The translations under genes and the position numbers were made by a program. A DNA stretch of 64,000 nt, from assembly GCF_002160915.1 (NCBI RefSeq), contig NZ_NFLM01000003.1:102022-166021 (forward strand), in the 5' to 3' direction. This DNA is from Faecalibacterium sp. An121. Its GTDB lineage: Bacteria > Bacillota > Clostridia > Oscillospirales > Ruminococcaceae. Below the pieces are notes generated by a model that was given only the letters and a program-made list of their open reading frames with translations, had not been told where the DNA came from and made no database searches. Position 1 is the first letter of the stretch. Every line of letters starts with the position of its first letter. This document shows positions 33,403 to 45,150 of this stretch, piece after piece.

Positions 33403-35922
33403 TTAAAAATGCAGTTCTGTGCGCTGGATCAGGTCTTTCTGCAGGGGCTTGCCCAGCTCTACGAAGTAGGCGCTGTAACCGGCCACACGCACCAGCATAT
33501 CCTTGTAGTCTTCCGGTTTCTTTTGGGCCGCCCGCATGGTGTCGGCGCTCATGATGTTGAACTGGACGTGCATGGGCCCTTTGTGCATATACTCCTCGAT
33601 GAAGTGCACCAGGTTGTCCCGGCCCTCGATGCCGGCCACGGCGTCTTCGGGAAAACGCAGGTTCATCAGGGTGCCGTTGGTGGCCAGGCTGTGGTCTACC
33701 TTGGCCAGGGAGTTGACGATGGCGGTGGGGCCGTTGATGTCGTGGGAGCCTGCGTCGGTATGGACGGGACCCATGTTGTCCGAGATGGCCTCGCCCTTTT
33801 TGCGGCCGTCCACCGAGGCGTTGGTGTTCAGGCCCATGGCCACATTGGCATTGACCGAGTAGACGCCAGGGCTGAAGGTGGCCCCGCGGGGGGACTTGCG
33901 GCCGGCGATGTGCTTGCAGTAGGTCTCGAACATGAATTTGAACAGCTCGTCGGCGTAATCGTCATCGTTGCCGTAGTGATGCACCTTGGAGCTGTTGACC
34001 AGGGCATACAGCTTTTCGTAGCCCGCCCAGTTTGCCTTGACGGCAGCCAGCAGCTGGGCGCCGGTGCAGCGCTTTTCGTCAAAGACCAGCTGTTTGATGG
34101 CGGAAAGGGAATCGGCGCAGGTGGCCATGCCGCTGGCCTGGGGTCCGATGCCATTGTATTTGGCGCCGCCTTCGGTCAGGTCGAGGCCCGACTCCATGCA
34201 GTCCTCAAACAGGGCCGAGACATAGGGCAGCGGCTTGAGGGCGCGGTGGGCGTTCTCGATCACGCACAGGCTGGAGCACATCTGGTTGGTCCAGTATTCG
34301 AACTGGCTGTCCACGCTCCTGCACACCTCGTCAAAGCTGGCATAGGTGTCCAGGCTGCCGGTGTCGGGACCCAGGTGCCGGCCCAGGGCGCCGCAGCGGG
34401 ACCAGCGGGGGCAATGAGACCCGCAGTCGATGCAGCGGCCGCCGTTGAGCACCATCTCCATCATCTTGGGGGTATTCACGTAGGCGGCGTCGTGCCAGCC
34501 GTACTCCCTGCCCGGCAGGCTGATCTCCACACAGCCGACCACACAGTAGTCCCGGGCCTCCTCCAGGGACATCCCCTTGCGCATCATCCCCTGGATGGCG
34601 GGAGCGTCGTTGAACAGCTTGGGATGCCCGTAACCGGCGCGGATGCATTCCACCGCCTTGACGCGCAGCTCCTCGGGGGTGTTCTCGTGCATACGCACAC
34701 AGACCCAGGGGTTCATCATGCGGGTGTGGGCCGAAGCTTCCAGCATCAGCATGGTCAGGTCGTTGGTAGCGTCGTTGCCTTCCCGGTCCACGCCGCCGAT
34801 GGTCAGGCTCTCGCCGCCAAAGCCGCGGCCATTGCGCAGGGCCATGCTGCCCGCATCCTTCAGTTTGGTGGGGTTGTTCAGCTTGACGTACTCCACCTCC
34901 AGCAGCTCCAGGGCAAACGATTTGTCCAGGCCGCCGCGGTCCCGGTCTGCCTTATAATAGGGGTAGAGCCACTGGTCCATGCGGCCGTAGGAGATGGAAT
35001 GGCCGTTGGATTCCACACAGATCAGCATGGTGGCAAAGTTGAACAGCTGCAGCGCCTGCCAGAAAGTCTGGGGCGTGCCGCTGGAGATGGCCCGGCAGTT
35101 CTCTGCGATGGCTTCCAGCTCGGCTTTGCGCTTGGGATCGGTTTCGGCGCCGGCCATCTGTACGGCCAGGTCGGCATAGCGCAGGATATAGCGGGTGACG
35201 GCCTGCAGCATGATGCACATACCCTGGTAGAACTCGCGCTTTGTGCAGAATGCGGGGTCGTGCATATCCAGACCCGCCAGCTTTTCCTGGGCGCGCTGGA
35301 GCAGGCCGCCAAAGCCCAGCCGCATCAGGCGGGCATAATCGACGGCCAGGTGGCCGGTGCCGGCGTAGTGGTAGAGGTTGGTCTGGAAAATCTTTTTGCC
35401 TGCCTCCGAACCCTTGAGCTGATCGTCGTCCAGACGGGCGTTGATGTAATCATCCAGGGTCCTGCCCTGCCACCAGCTGCACAGGTCCAGGATCTCCTGG
35501 CGTTCGGCGTCGCTGCGGATGTAGAACTGGTCGTGCTCCCGCTCCTCAAAGGGGTGGTGCCGGATCTCGTCCAGGATCCAGTTGACCGAGAACTCGGGAT
35601 AGATGGGAGCCGACTTGATGGGTGAAGCGATGTCGCCCACGATCAGGTCATCCTCATAAATATAGATGCCGCAGTGCAGCAGGACATTTTCAAATGCATA
35701 GGCAACCTTGAGCTTTTCAGGGGCGTTTGGGTGGGCCTGGTAGCTTTCGGTGACCAGGCGCAGACGCTGGGTATCGATGTCATAGCCCCGGTCCAGGAAG
35801 GTCTGGCGCAGCCTGTTGACCCGGGGAAAAGGGGACCAGTCCTCATGGTGGACCTGGTAGCCCACGCAGTAATTTTTGTCAAACGGCTCGGTGCCGCTGG
35901 CGGTGGTGTGGATATTGCCCAT
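33403..35922 (-). CDS. glycyl radical enzyme, B12-independent glycerol/diol dehydratase type
   Basis: 839 aa. The radical motif RVAGYSAYF is near residue 815. The thiyl Cys and general base are in GCVE (about 462-464); a HD pair (GWHDAA) places Asp 14 residues after that Cys, the same spacing as Cys433-Asp447 in C. butyricum glycerol dehydratase. NGHSIS supplies the His-Ser pair of the diol dehydratases. These residues argue for dehydration of a vicinal diol rather than pyruvate formate-lyase activity. A Cys-rich insert (four Cys in 14 residues, about 496-509) follows. Glycerol is the likeliest substrate from the operon; 2,3-dihydroxypropanesulfonate is the alternative. ATG 35922 has GAGGAGGT upstream. 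Confidence 0.85.
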   Translation of the reverse strand: MGNIHTTASGTEPFDKNYCVGYQVHHEDWSPFPRVNRLRQTFLDRGYDIDTQRLRLVTESYQAHPNAPEKLKVAYAFENVLLHCGIYIYEDDLIVGDIASPIKSAPIYPEFSVNWILDEIRHHPFEEREHDQFYIRSDAERQEILDLCSWWQGRTLDDYINARLDDDQLKGSEAGKKIFQTNLYHYAGTGHLAVDYARLMRLGFGGLLQRAQEKLAGLDMHDPAFCTKREFYQGMCIMLQAVTRYILRYADLAVQMAGAETDPKRKAELEAIAENCRAISSGTPQTFWQALQLFNFATMLICVESNGHSISYGRMDQWLYPYYKADRDRGGLDKSFALELLEVEYVKLNNPTKLKDAGSMALRNGRGFGGESLTIGGVDREGNDATNDLTMLMLEASAHTRMMNPWVCVRMHENTPEELRVKAVECIRAGYGHPKLFNDAPAIQGMMRKGMSLEEARDYCVVGCVEISLPGREYGWHDAAYVNTPKMMEMVLNGGRCIDCGSHCPRWSRCGALGRHLGPDTGSLDTYASFDEVCRSVDSQFEYWTNQMCSSLCVIENAHRALKPLPYVSALFEDCMESGLDLTEGGAKYNGIGPQASGMATCADSLSAIKQLVFDEKRCTGAQLLAAVKANWAGYEKLYALVNSSKVHHYGNDDDYADELFKFMFETYCKHIAGRKSPRGATFSPGVYSVNANVAMGLNTNASVDGRKKGEAISDNMGPVHTDAGSHDINGPTAIVNSLAKVDHSLATNGTLMNLRFPEDAVAGIEGRDNLVHFIEEYMHKGPMHVQFNIMSADTMRAAQKKPEDYKDMLVRVAGYSAYFVELGKPLQKDLIQRTELHF

Positions 35923-35946
35923 CAAAATACCTCCTCTGTGGTTGTT

Positions 35947-36900
35947 TCACTCTTTTTCCCGGGTACCCACCAGGCAGTTGATGCCCCGGCTGTTGAAATA
36001 CGCTGCGATCTGTGCCACCTGTTTCTGGAAGGCCCGGCGGTTCAGCCGCAGGTCGGACATCTGGTAGGGCATCCCGAGAGAGCGGTATTTTTCCTCTCCC
36101 AGGCGCATAAAGCTGAGCAGCTGCAAAGTGCGCACCCGCCCGCCCATCCGAGTCAGGATAAAGTCGGCCGAAGCCTCTATGTTGGCGCGGCTGTCGTTGA
36201 CGCCGGGGATCACCGGGATGCGCAGGATCAGTTCGCGGTCCAGCTGGGCCAGCCGCTGCAAATTTTGCAGGATCAGGCCGTTGTCCACGCCGGTGTACTC
36301 CCGGTGCAGCGCGCTGTCCATCATTTTGAGGTCGGAGATGATCAGATCGGTGAATGGAAGGACCTTTTCGATCTGCTCCCAGCCAAAGCAGAGGGTGGAT
36401 TCGCAGCAGGTGTGGAACCCCTCGGCCCGGCAGGCGGCAAACAGGGCGGCCACAAAGTCGCTCTGCACCAGGGGATCGCCGCCGGATACGGTCACGCCGC
36501 CTCCCGACCGTTCGTAATAGCCCCTGTCCCGCCGGATGACCTCCATGCATTCCTCCACCGTCATGGCGCGCCCCCACAGTTTGAGGGCATCGGAAGGGCA
36601 GGCATCCAGGCATTGCAGGCAGTCGGTGCAGCGGGTGCGGTCGATGCCGGCCAACTTGCCCACCGTGAAATGAAAGATGTCCCCCTGGGGGCAGGCTTCC
36701 ACGCAGCTGCCGCAGGCCCGGCGGCCGATGCATTTAGTGCGGTAAACGCCCACCTGGGGCTGGCGCAGCAGCCCTTCCGGGTTGCTGCACCACCGGCAGC
36801 GCAGAGGACAGCCCTTGAGGAACAACTCGGTGCGCAGGCCGGGCCCGTCGTGGATGGTGTACCGCTGTACGTTGAAAACGATGCCGATTTCGCTGCTCAT
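35947..36900 (-). CDS. glycyl-radical enzyme activating enzyme (radical SAM)
   Basis: 317 aa. Radical SAM motif CPLRCRWC at about residues 29-36, followed by two ferredoxin-type 4Fe-4S motifs (CIGRRACGSCVEAC and CTDCLQCLDAC), the usual insert of activases for diol-dehydratase and choline-lyase type glycyl radical enzymes. It installs the glycyl radical on the dehydratase encoded 24 nt downstream. Starts 3 nt after the DUF1667 gene, so it is part of the same transcript. Confidence 0.94.
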   Translation of the reverse strand: MSSEIGIVFNVQRYTIHDGPGLRTELFLKGCPLRCRWCSNPEGLLRQPQVGVYRTKCIGRRACGSCVEACPQGDIFHFTVGKLAGIDRTRCTDCLQCLDACPSDALKLWGRAMTVEECMEVIRRDRGYYERSGGGVTVSGGDPLVQSDFVAALFAACRAEGFHTCCESTLCFGWEQIEKVLPFTDLIISDLKMMDSALHREYTGVDNGLILQNLQRLAQLDRELILRIPVIPGVNDSRANIEASADFILTRMGGRVRTLQLLSFMRLGEEKYRSLGMPYQMSDLRLNRRAFQKQVAQIAAYFNSRGINCLVGTREKE

Positions 36901-36903
36901 ACC

Positions 36904-37272
36904 TCAGTTTCTCACACCCACGTTTTTGGTGGCGATGACGTCCACCCCTGTGCCGGCCACGTTTTCAGCCAGCACCTGGCCGATGCAGACCGGCGCGCGG
37001 ACGGTGACGTCCTTGAGGGCGCGGGCCACGTCGAAGATCTTGCCCTTGGGCACGTCGGTGCGGGTCTTGCAGGAGACCATGGGGAGGGTGCCGCCTGTCA
37101 CACGCACCGTGCTGGTCACGATGCGGGTGGGGTTGGTGACCTCCTTGCGGCCATAGGCGTCGCCCCGGGGACAGGTGTTGCCCTTCACCTGGAGGACGGC
37201 GCCCCCTTCCATCTCCACCGTCAGGGGGCAGCCCATCGGGCAGCCGATGCAGATCAGTTCTTTCTTTTCCAT
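36904..37272 (-). CDS. DUF1667 protein, Cys-rich partner of glycerol-3-phosphate oxidation
   Basis: 122 aa. N-terminal CIGCPMGCPL and a later CPRGDAYG give a four-cysteine set likely to hold a metal or Fe-S centre. DUF1667 genes regularly accompany glpK, a GlpA-like dehydrogenase and a pyridine nucleotide-disulphide oxidoreductase in Firmicutes, where together they are thought to replace GlpABC. Exact chemistry is not established. Starts 3 nt after the preceding gene. Confidence 0.85.
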   Translation of the reverse strand: MEKKELICIGCPMGCPLTVEMEGGAVLQVKGNTCPRGDAYGRKEVTNPTRIVTSTVRVTGGTLPMVSCKTRTDVPKGKIFDVARALKDVTVRAPVCIGQVLAENVAGTGVDVIATKNVGVRN

Positions 37273-37275
37273 CGT

Positions 37276-38538
37276 TTATGCCTCCTCCAAGGTCACGGTG
37301 ATGCAGCCGGCGGCGGGATTTTGCCGCAGCAGCTCGCCCTTGAGCTGGACGGTCTCCATCTCGCCGGGGGCCAGGACCGGCCGGCGGCGGGTGAAAATAC
37401 AGGTGTCGCCCAGATAGACGGCGATCTTTTTGTTTTTGTACACGGCCCCCACCCGGAAGCGGAGGGTCAGCTTATCGCCCACGCAGGCGGGGCGGACGGC
37501 GGTGGGCACGGTGTAGCGGACGCCGTTCTCCCCCCGGACGGGCAGCACGACGGCCTGCTGCTCCCGGCCGTCGTTTTGGATGTAGGCGGCGGCCTGGGCG
37601 CCGGCGGCGCCGGCCTCCTCCGAGACGTAGTCTACCAGGTCGTGGACGTGCAGTACGTTGCCTGCCGCAAAGACGCCGGGGATGCTGGTCTCCAGGCTCT
37701 CATTGACGACGGGGCCGCCCGTCACCGGGTTGAGCTGGACCCCGGCGGCGCGGCTCAGCTCGTTCTCGGGCAGAAGGCCGCAGGACAGCAGCAGGGTGTC
37801 GCAGTCGTAGTGCTCCTCGGTGCCGGGGATGGGCTTGCCGTTTTCCACCTGGGCCAGGGTGATGCCCTCCACCCGCTCTTTGCCCTGGATGTCCACCACG
37901 GTATGGCTCAGCTTGAGGGGGATGCCGTAGTCGTCCAGGCACTGGACGATGTTGCGCTTCAGGCCGCCGGAGTAGGGCATCAGCTCGGCCACCACCTGCA
38001 CCTGCGCCCCTTCCAGGGTCATCCGGCGGGCCATGATCAGGCCGATGTCGCCCGAGCCCAGGATGACCACCTTGCGGCCGGGCAGATAGCCCTCCATATT
38101 GACCAGGCGCTGGGCGGTGCCGGCGGTGAAGATGCCGGCGGGCCGGTAGCCGGGGATGTTCAAGGCGCCCCGGGGCCGCTCACGGCAGCCCATCGCCAGG
38201 ACGACCGCCTTGGGATGGAGCTGGAACAGCCCGTCCTCGCGGTTCATGGCGGTGACGGTCTTGTCGGCCGCCAGGTCCAGCACCATGGTGTTGAGTTTGT
38301 AGGGGATCTCCAGCTCTTTGGCCATCGCGATAAAGCGGGCGGCGTATTCGGGACCGGTGAGTTCTTCCTTGAAGGTGTGCAGCCCAAAGCCGTTGTGGAT
38401 GCACTGGTTGAGGATGCCGCCCAGCTCGTTGTCCCGCTCCAGGATCAGCAGGTCCTCCACGCCGTGCCTGCGGGCCTCCACAGCGGCCGCCAACCCGGCG
38501 GGGCCGCCGCCGATGATAACAAGATCTACGTTTTTCAT
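37276..38538 (-). CDS. FAD/NAD(P)-dependent oxidoreductase of the glycerol cluster
   Basis: 420 aa. An N-terminal FAD-binding GGGPAGLAAAVEARRHG, an NAD-binding VVILGSGDIGLIMARRM in the middle, and a C-terminal FAD motif near SIPGVFAAGNVLHVHDLVD followed by a small beta domain. No redox CxxC/CxxxxC disulphide was seen at the usual place. It probably passes electrons between the GlpA-like flavoprotein and NAD. Situated between glpA-like and DUF1667 genes. Confidence 0.85.
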   Translation of the reverse strand: MKNVDLVIIGGGPAGLAAAVEARRHGVEDLLILERDNELGGILNQCIHNGFGLHTFKEELTGPEYAARFIAMAKELEIPYKLNTMVLDLAADKTVTAMNREDGLFQLHPKAVVLAMGCRERPRGALNIPGYRPAGIFTAGTAQRLVNMEGYLPGRKVVILGSGDIGLIMARRMTLEGAQVQVVAELMPYSGGLKRNIVQCLDDYGIPLKLSHTVVDIQGKERVEGITLAQVENGKPIPGTEEHYDCDTLLLSCGLLPENELSRAAGVQLNPVTGGPVVNESLETSIPGVFAAGNVLHVHDLVDYVSEEAGAAGAQAAAYIQNDGREQQAVVLPVRGENGVRYTVPTAVRPACVGDKLTLRFRVGAVYKNKKIAVYLGDTCIFTRRRPVLAPGEMETVQLKGELLRQNPAAGCITVTLEEA

Positions 38539-38550
38539 GGTATTTCCCCC

Positions 38551-39984
38551 TTACAGCGCGTCCTTGTTGGTGCCGACGATGATCTTTGAGCTGCCGCCGG
38601 ACTTGGTGATCTCACAAAGCGGCAGTCCCAGCTCCCGTGCAAGGATCTCCATGACGCGGGGGCTGCAGAAGCCGGCCTGGCAGCGGCCCATGCCGGCGCG
38701 GGTGCGCCGCTTGACGCCGTCCAGGCTGCGGGCGCCGGGCACCCGGTGGATGGCGTCGATGATCTCCCCCTCGGTGATGCTCTCACAGCGGCAGATGATC
38801 TGGCCGTAAGCGGGCTGGCGGCGGATCAGGTCGGCGCGCTCTTCCAGGGAAAGGGTCTTGGGATCGAGGATGCCCTTGCGGGTGGGGTCGAAGTCGGTCT
38901 TTTTCTCCAGGTGCAGGCTGCCGGCCGCAATGTCTGCCACCATGGCGCCGATGGCCGGCGCACTGGACAGGCCGGGGGACTCGATGGCGGCGCAGTCCAC
39001 AAAGCCGGGGGCGATCTCGCCGATGAAGAAATCGTGCCGGGGCTCGTGGGCGCGCAGGCCCGCAAAGCTGGTGATGGTCTGGCGCATGGGCAGATCCTTG
39101 ACCGCCAGGCCGGCCTTGGCGCGGATCTCGTCCAGGCCCGCAGCCGTGGTGGCGGTGGCCTCTTTGTCCTCCACGTCGATGGCGGTGGGGCCGATCAGCA
39201 GGTTGCCGTGGACGGTGGGGGTGACCAGGACCCCCTTGCCGTACTTGCCGGGCAGCTGGAAAACGGTGTGGCGGACATGGTCCCCGGCGGCATGGTCCAG
39301 CAGGAAGTAGTCGCCCCGGCGGGCGATGATCTGCATGGGCTGGGCCGGCGCGGCCATGTTGTGCAGCACGTCGGCATAGACGCCGGCGGCATTGACCACC
39401 AGCCGCGCGTCGCAGCTGCCGCGGTCGGTCTCGACACGCCAGCCGCCCTGGATGGGATAGACCTTTTGGACGGCGGTGTCGAACTGGAACCGGACGCCGT
39501 TTTTGGCGGCGTTCTCGGCGAAAGCGTAGGTCATCCCGAAGGGACAGACGATGGCGCCGGTGGGGGCCCACAGGGCGGCGATGGCGTCGTCCGAGATGTT
39601 GGGCTCCATGGCTTTCAGCTCGTCCCGCCGGATGATCCGCAGCCCTTCGACGCCGTTGGCGGTACCGTTCTCATACAGCTGCTGCAGTTTGGGCAGGTCC
39701 TCCTCCTGCAAACAGACCACCAGGCTGCCGCAGGGGTCATAGGCAAAGTCCAGTTCCCTGGCCAGGGCGGGCATCCGCTTGCTGCCCTCCACATTCAGCC
39801 TGGCCATCAGGGTGCCGTGGGCCGCGTCAAAGCCGGCATGGACAATGGCGCTGTTGGCTTTGCTGGTGCCGCAGCAGACGTCCTCTTCTTTTTCCAGCAC
39901 CAGGATATCGGCCTTGTAACGGGCGAGTTCCCGCGCACTGGCGCAGCCGGACACGCCGGCGCCGATGATGATTACATCTGTCAT
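38551..39984 (-). CDS. GlpA-like FAD-dependent glycerol-3-phosphate dehydrogenase with BFD-type [2Fe-2S] domain
   Basis: 477 aa. FAD-binding VIIIGAGVSGCASARELARY at the N-terminus, a DAO-type oxidoreductase core, and a C-terminal BFD-like domain with CRCESITEGEI and CQAGFC cysteines (about 396-440). This architecture is typical of anaerobic G3P dehydrogenases that oxidise glycerol-3-phosphate to dihydroxyacetone phosphate. It follows glpK by 42 nt and would use its product. Confidence 0.88.
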   Translation of the reverse strand: MTDVIIIGAGVSGCASARELARYKADILVLEKEEDVCCGTSKANSAIVHAGFDAAHGTLMARLNVEGSKRMPALARELDFAYDPCGSLVVCLQEEDLPKLQQLYENGTANGVEGLRIIRRDELKAMEPNISDDAIAALWAPTGAIVCPFGMTYAFAENAAKNGVRFQFDTAVQKVYPIQGGWRVETDRGSCDARLVVNAAGVYADVLHNMAAPAQPMQIIARRGDYFLLDHAAGDHVRHTVFQLPGKYGKGVLVTPTVHGNLLIGPTAIDVEDKEATATTAAGLDEIRAKAGLAVKDLPMRQTITSFAGLRAHEPRHDFFIGEIAPGFVDCAAIESPGLSSAPAIGAMVADIAAGSLHLEKKTDFDPTRKGILDPKTLSLEERADLIRRQPAYGQIICRCESITEGEIIDAIHRVPGARSLDGVKRRTRAGMGRCQAGFCSPRVMEILARELGLPLCEITKSGGSSKIIVGTNKDAL

Positions 39985-40026
39985 AGATCCATCTCTCTCT
40001 TTCTTGTTACATGGGGGCGGCTGCGC

Positions 40027-42862
<2,836 letters not shown>

Positions 42863-42916
42863 GACTGTTTGACCTCTTCCAGTGTGCTCCCGCTTGCTTG
42901 GGAAGCGGGATTTTCG

Positions 42917-42991
42917 CTTTATATGTGAATTAGTTTAAGTACAATAATTAATTGACATATAAAGTATACTAAAGCCTGATGGAATTGGCAA
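42917..42991 (-). promoter_or_regulatory. ROK gene promoter with AT-rich operator
   Basis: On the minus strand TTGCCA (42991-42986) and TATACT (42968-42963), spacer 17 nt. Downstream, perfect 10-bp arms ACATATAAAG (42955-42964) and CTTTATATGT (42917-42926) enclose an AT-rich centre containing AATTAATTA. Confidence 0.65.
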
Positions 42992-43030
42992 GAACAGCTG
43001 GTAAAAAAATTACTTTGGTAGGAAGCAGGA

Positions 43031-44371
43031 TCAGAATTTACAGACCTCAACGCCCAGCATATGGCCCAGTTTTTCCAGCTCGCCGGCCACGGCGCCGTAG
43101 GCCACTACGAAGTGGGGCTCCCAGCCGCCCTTGACGCTGTCGCAGACGATGCTCCTGGCGTCATGGCTGGTCCTGACCACGATGGACGTGCCGTTGAACT
43201 GTTTGGGCTTGTCCAGGGCGGCGCCCTCCGCGATGAAGAAGCGGAAGCTGCCGTCCGGCTTGCGCCCCACGCGGAAGATGGTCACGTGCTCGGCGGCTTC
43301 ACAACCGAAATCCATGACGGGGCCGATCTTGCGGTTGGGATGGACGCCCACCTGAGCGCCGGTATCGCGGCGGGCCAGGCTGCAGGCCGCCATGCCGCAG
43401 TGCCAGTAGGTGATGGTGTTCTCTTTCTCATCCATCGAGACGGGGTCGCCAAAGAAGCAGGCAGAGCCGGTCAGGCGGCTGCCGATGAACATGGACAGGG
43501 CGCCATAGGCGTCCGACTCGCAGCTGGCAGAGATGCCGTTGGCATTCAGCAGAGACAGCACGCTGCATACCGGGGTGCCGAAGGCGGTGAAGAAATCGGG
43601 CCAGCAGCGGGAGCAAATGGCGCCGATCTGGTTGTCGCCCACATAGGTCTTGTAGGCCTTGTACAGGCGGGCGAAATCCATCACATTCTTTTCGGGCATG
43701 GTGTCCAGACCAACGATGGTGCGGCGGGCTTCTTCCAGCTCGGCGGCGACCTCCTCGCTGGTGTAGGCTTTGGCCTTGTCGATCAGCTCCCGGGCTTCGA
43801 TGGAGTCGAGGGTCACCCCAAAGGTGTGCATCATCTCGGCGTCCAGCGCGCGCCCAAAGCCGAAGCCCTGGGGTGTGTGCCCGATGGAGAGCATCTTCAG
43901 GCGGCGCAGGTCGGACTTGACCTGGGCTGCACAGATGGCGGCGCGCACTTCGGCGACAACGTCCGCCTCGCCGGGAGCGCCGAAAACATATTCGAACTGG
44001 CCCGGGCCGCGGAACGCGGTGATGGCATTGCCTGCCGAATAGGCCCCGGTCAGGCTGTTCAGGCGCAGGCGGGTGCCGTCGATGACGGGTTCGCGCAGGG
44101 TCCACAGCAGGATGGGACAGTCAAAGCGCTTGAGCACCTCGCCGGCGTACGCTGCGTTGGCAAAGGTGATATTCTGCAGGATGATCAGATCCGGGTGGAT
44201 GGTATCCAGGTAGGCGCACAGGTCATCCACCGTCAGCAGCATCTTATCGGGGAAAACACAGCTGCCGCACAGCTCTTTGAGCATGGCGACCGAACGGTCA
44301 AACTGCTCCTGGGCGCTTTCCAGATGGAAGGTGCCGACTCCGATGGGAACATAGGCGACTTGAAAAGCCAC
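43031..44371 (-). CDS. sftI: L-fucose isomerase-like sugar isomerase, candidate sulfoquinovose isomerase
   Basis: 446 aa of the fucose/arabinose isomerase-like group: N-terminal Rossmann-like domains (DLIILQNITFANAAYAGEVL) and a C-terminal domain with CWPDFF, CESDAYGAL and THEGN-like metal region replaced by HCGMAAC. In known sulfo-transaldolase clusters a protein of this group converts sulfoquinovose to 6-deoxy-6-sulfofructose. Start is GTG at 44371 with AAAGGAG upstream. Last gene of the catabolic transcript. Assignment depends on context. Confidence 0.8.
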   Translation of the reverse strand: MAFQVAYVPIGVGTFHLESAQEQFDRSVAMLKELCGSCVFPDKMLLTVDDLCAYLDTIHPDLIILQNITFANAAYAGEVLKRFDCPILLWTLREPVIDGTRLRLNSLTGAYSAGNAITAFRGPGQFEYVFGAPGEADVVAEVRAAICAAQVKSDLRRLKMLSIGHTPQGFGFGRALDAEMMHTFGVTLDSIEARELIDKAKAYTSEEVAAELEEARRTIVGLDTMPEKNVMDFARLYKAYKTYVGDNQIGAICSRCWPDFFTAFGTPVCSVLSLLNANGISASCESDAYGALSMFIGSRLTGSACFFGDPVSMDEKENTITYWHCGMAACSLARRDTGAQVGVHPNRKIGPVMDFGCEAAEHVTIFRVGRKPDGSFRFFIAEGAALDKPKQFNGTSIVVRTSHDARSIVCDSVKGGWEPHFVVAYGAVAGELEKLGHMLGVEVCKF

Positions 44372-44400
44372 GATGATTCACTCCTTTGATGGTCCGGCCT

Positions 44401-45147
44401 TTATTTGACCAGAAGGGAAAGGCCGGAGATGAATAACAGAATATAGGTCAGCTTCATAAACAGAAGCTGGCTCATCCGGGCATAGAGCCTGCTGCCGATG
44501 AACATGCCTGCAAACAGGAAGGGCAGTGAGCAGAGGCCGGTGCGGATGGTGCCGGGTGTCCACAGCCCCGCCTGGATGTCCTCGATCAGGATGATGGTGT
44601 TCAAAAAGATCCATACCGTCGAGATGGTGGCACGGAAGGAGACTTTATCCCGGATGCGGCGGGTCAGGTAACTGATGAGGAGAGGCCCGCCGCTGACAAA
44701 CAGGCCGTGGATGACGCCGGCCAGGGCCAGCAGCCCGTAGGATGCCGGGTCGGCAGCCTTTTGGGCCGGAGCCGGCTCCGACTGGCTTGGTTTGCAGGTC
44801 AGTTTGTAAAAGCCCTGCACCGACAGCACCAGCACAAAGACGCCCAGCAGCTTGTACATGAGCTGTTCCTGGCTGGCAAACAGGCCCCGGATAAAGACGG
44901 CGGCAAAGATGCCCACCGCCATGATGAGGACGATGCGGGCCAGCTCTTTCCAATCGACCTTTTTGTAGTTGCCTGCAAAAACATAGACGCCGGAAAAGAT
45001 GGCCAGCACGTTGAGGATGGGCTTGGCGATGTCATAGCCCACCAGCATCAGGCTGGGAGGCATGGCCAGGATGGTGCCGGCAAAGCCCGTGATGCCCTGG
45101 ATGATGTTGGTCAGCAGGATGACGGTGAAAAAGAGGATCTGGTTCAT
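44401..45147 (-). CDS. TauE/SafE-family membrane exporter, probable C3-sulfonate exporter
   Basis: 248 aa with about eight hydrophobic helices arranged as two repeats (QGITGFAGTILAMP and VIHGLFVSGGPLLISYL carry the family's G-x-x-G patterns). TauE/SafE proteins move sulfonates or sulfite, and one is found in most sulfoglycolysis clusters, exporting the end product. Here 2,3-dihydroxypropanesulfonate is the likely cargo. It lies 3 nt downstream of the GH31 gene and 29 nt upstream of the isomerase. Confidence 0.85.
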   Translation of the reverse strand: MNQILFFTVILLTNIIQGITGFAGTILAMPPSLMLVGYDIAKPILNVLAIFSGVYVFAGNYKKVDWKELARIVLIMAVGIFAAVFIRGLFASQEQLMYKLLGVFVLVLSVQGFYKLTCKPSQSEPAPAQKAADPASYGLLALAGVIHGLFVSGGPLLISYLTRRIRDKVSFRATISTVWIFLNTIILIEDIQAGLWTPGTIRTGLCSLPFLFAGMFIGSRLYARMSQLLFMKLTYILLFISGLSLLVK

Positions 45148-45150
45148 GTT

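Noticed and set aside
33403..35922. Pyruvate formate-lyase
   Set aside because: The active site has GCVE instead of the adjacent Cys-Cys pair of PFL, plus the Asp and His-Ser residues of diol dehydratases.
43031..44371. L-fucose isomerase of a fucose pathway
   Set aside because: No fuculose kinase, aldolase or fucosidase is nearby; the context is sulfoquinovose degradation.
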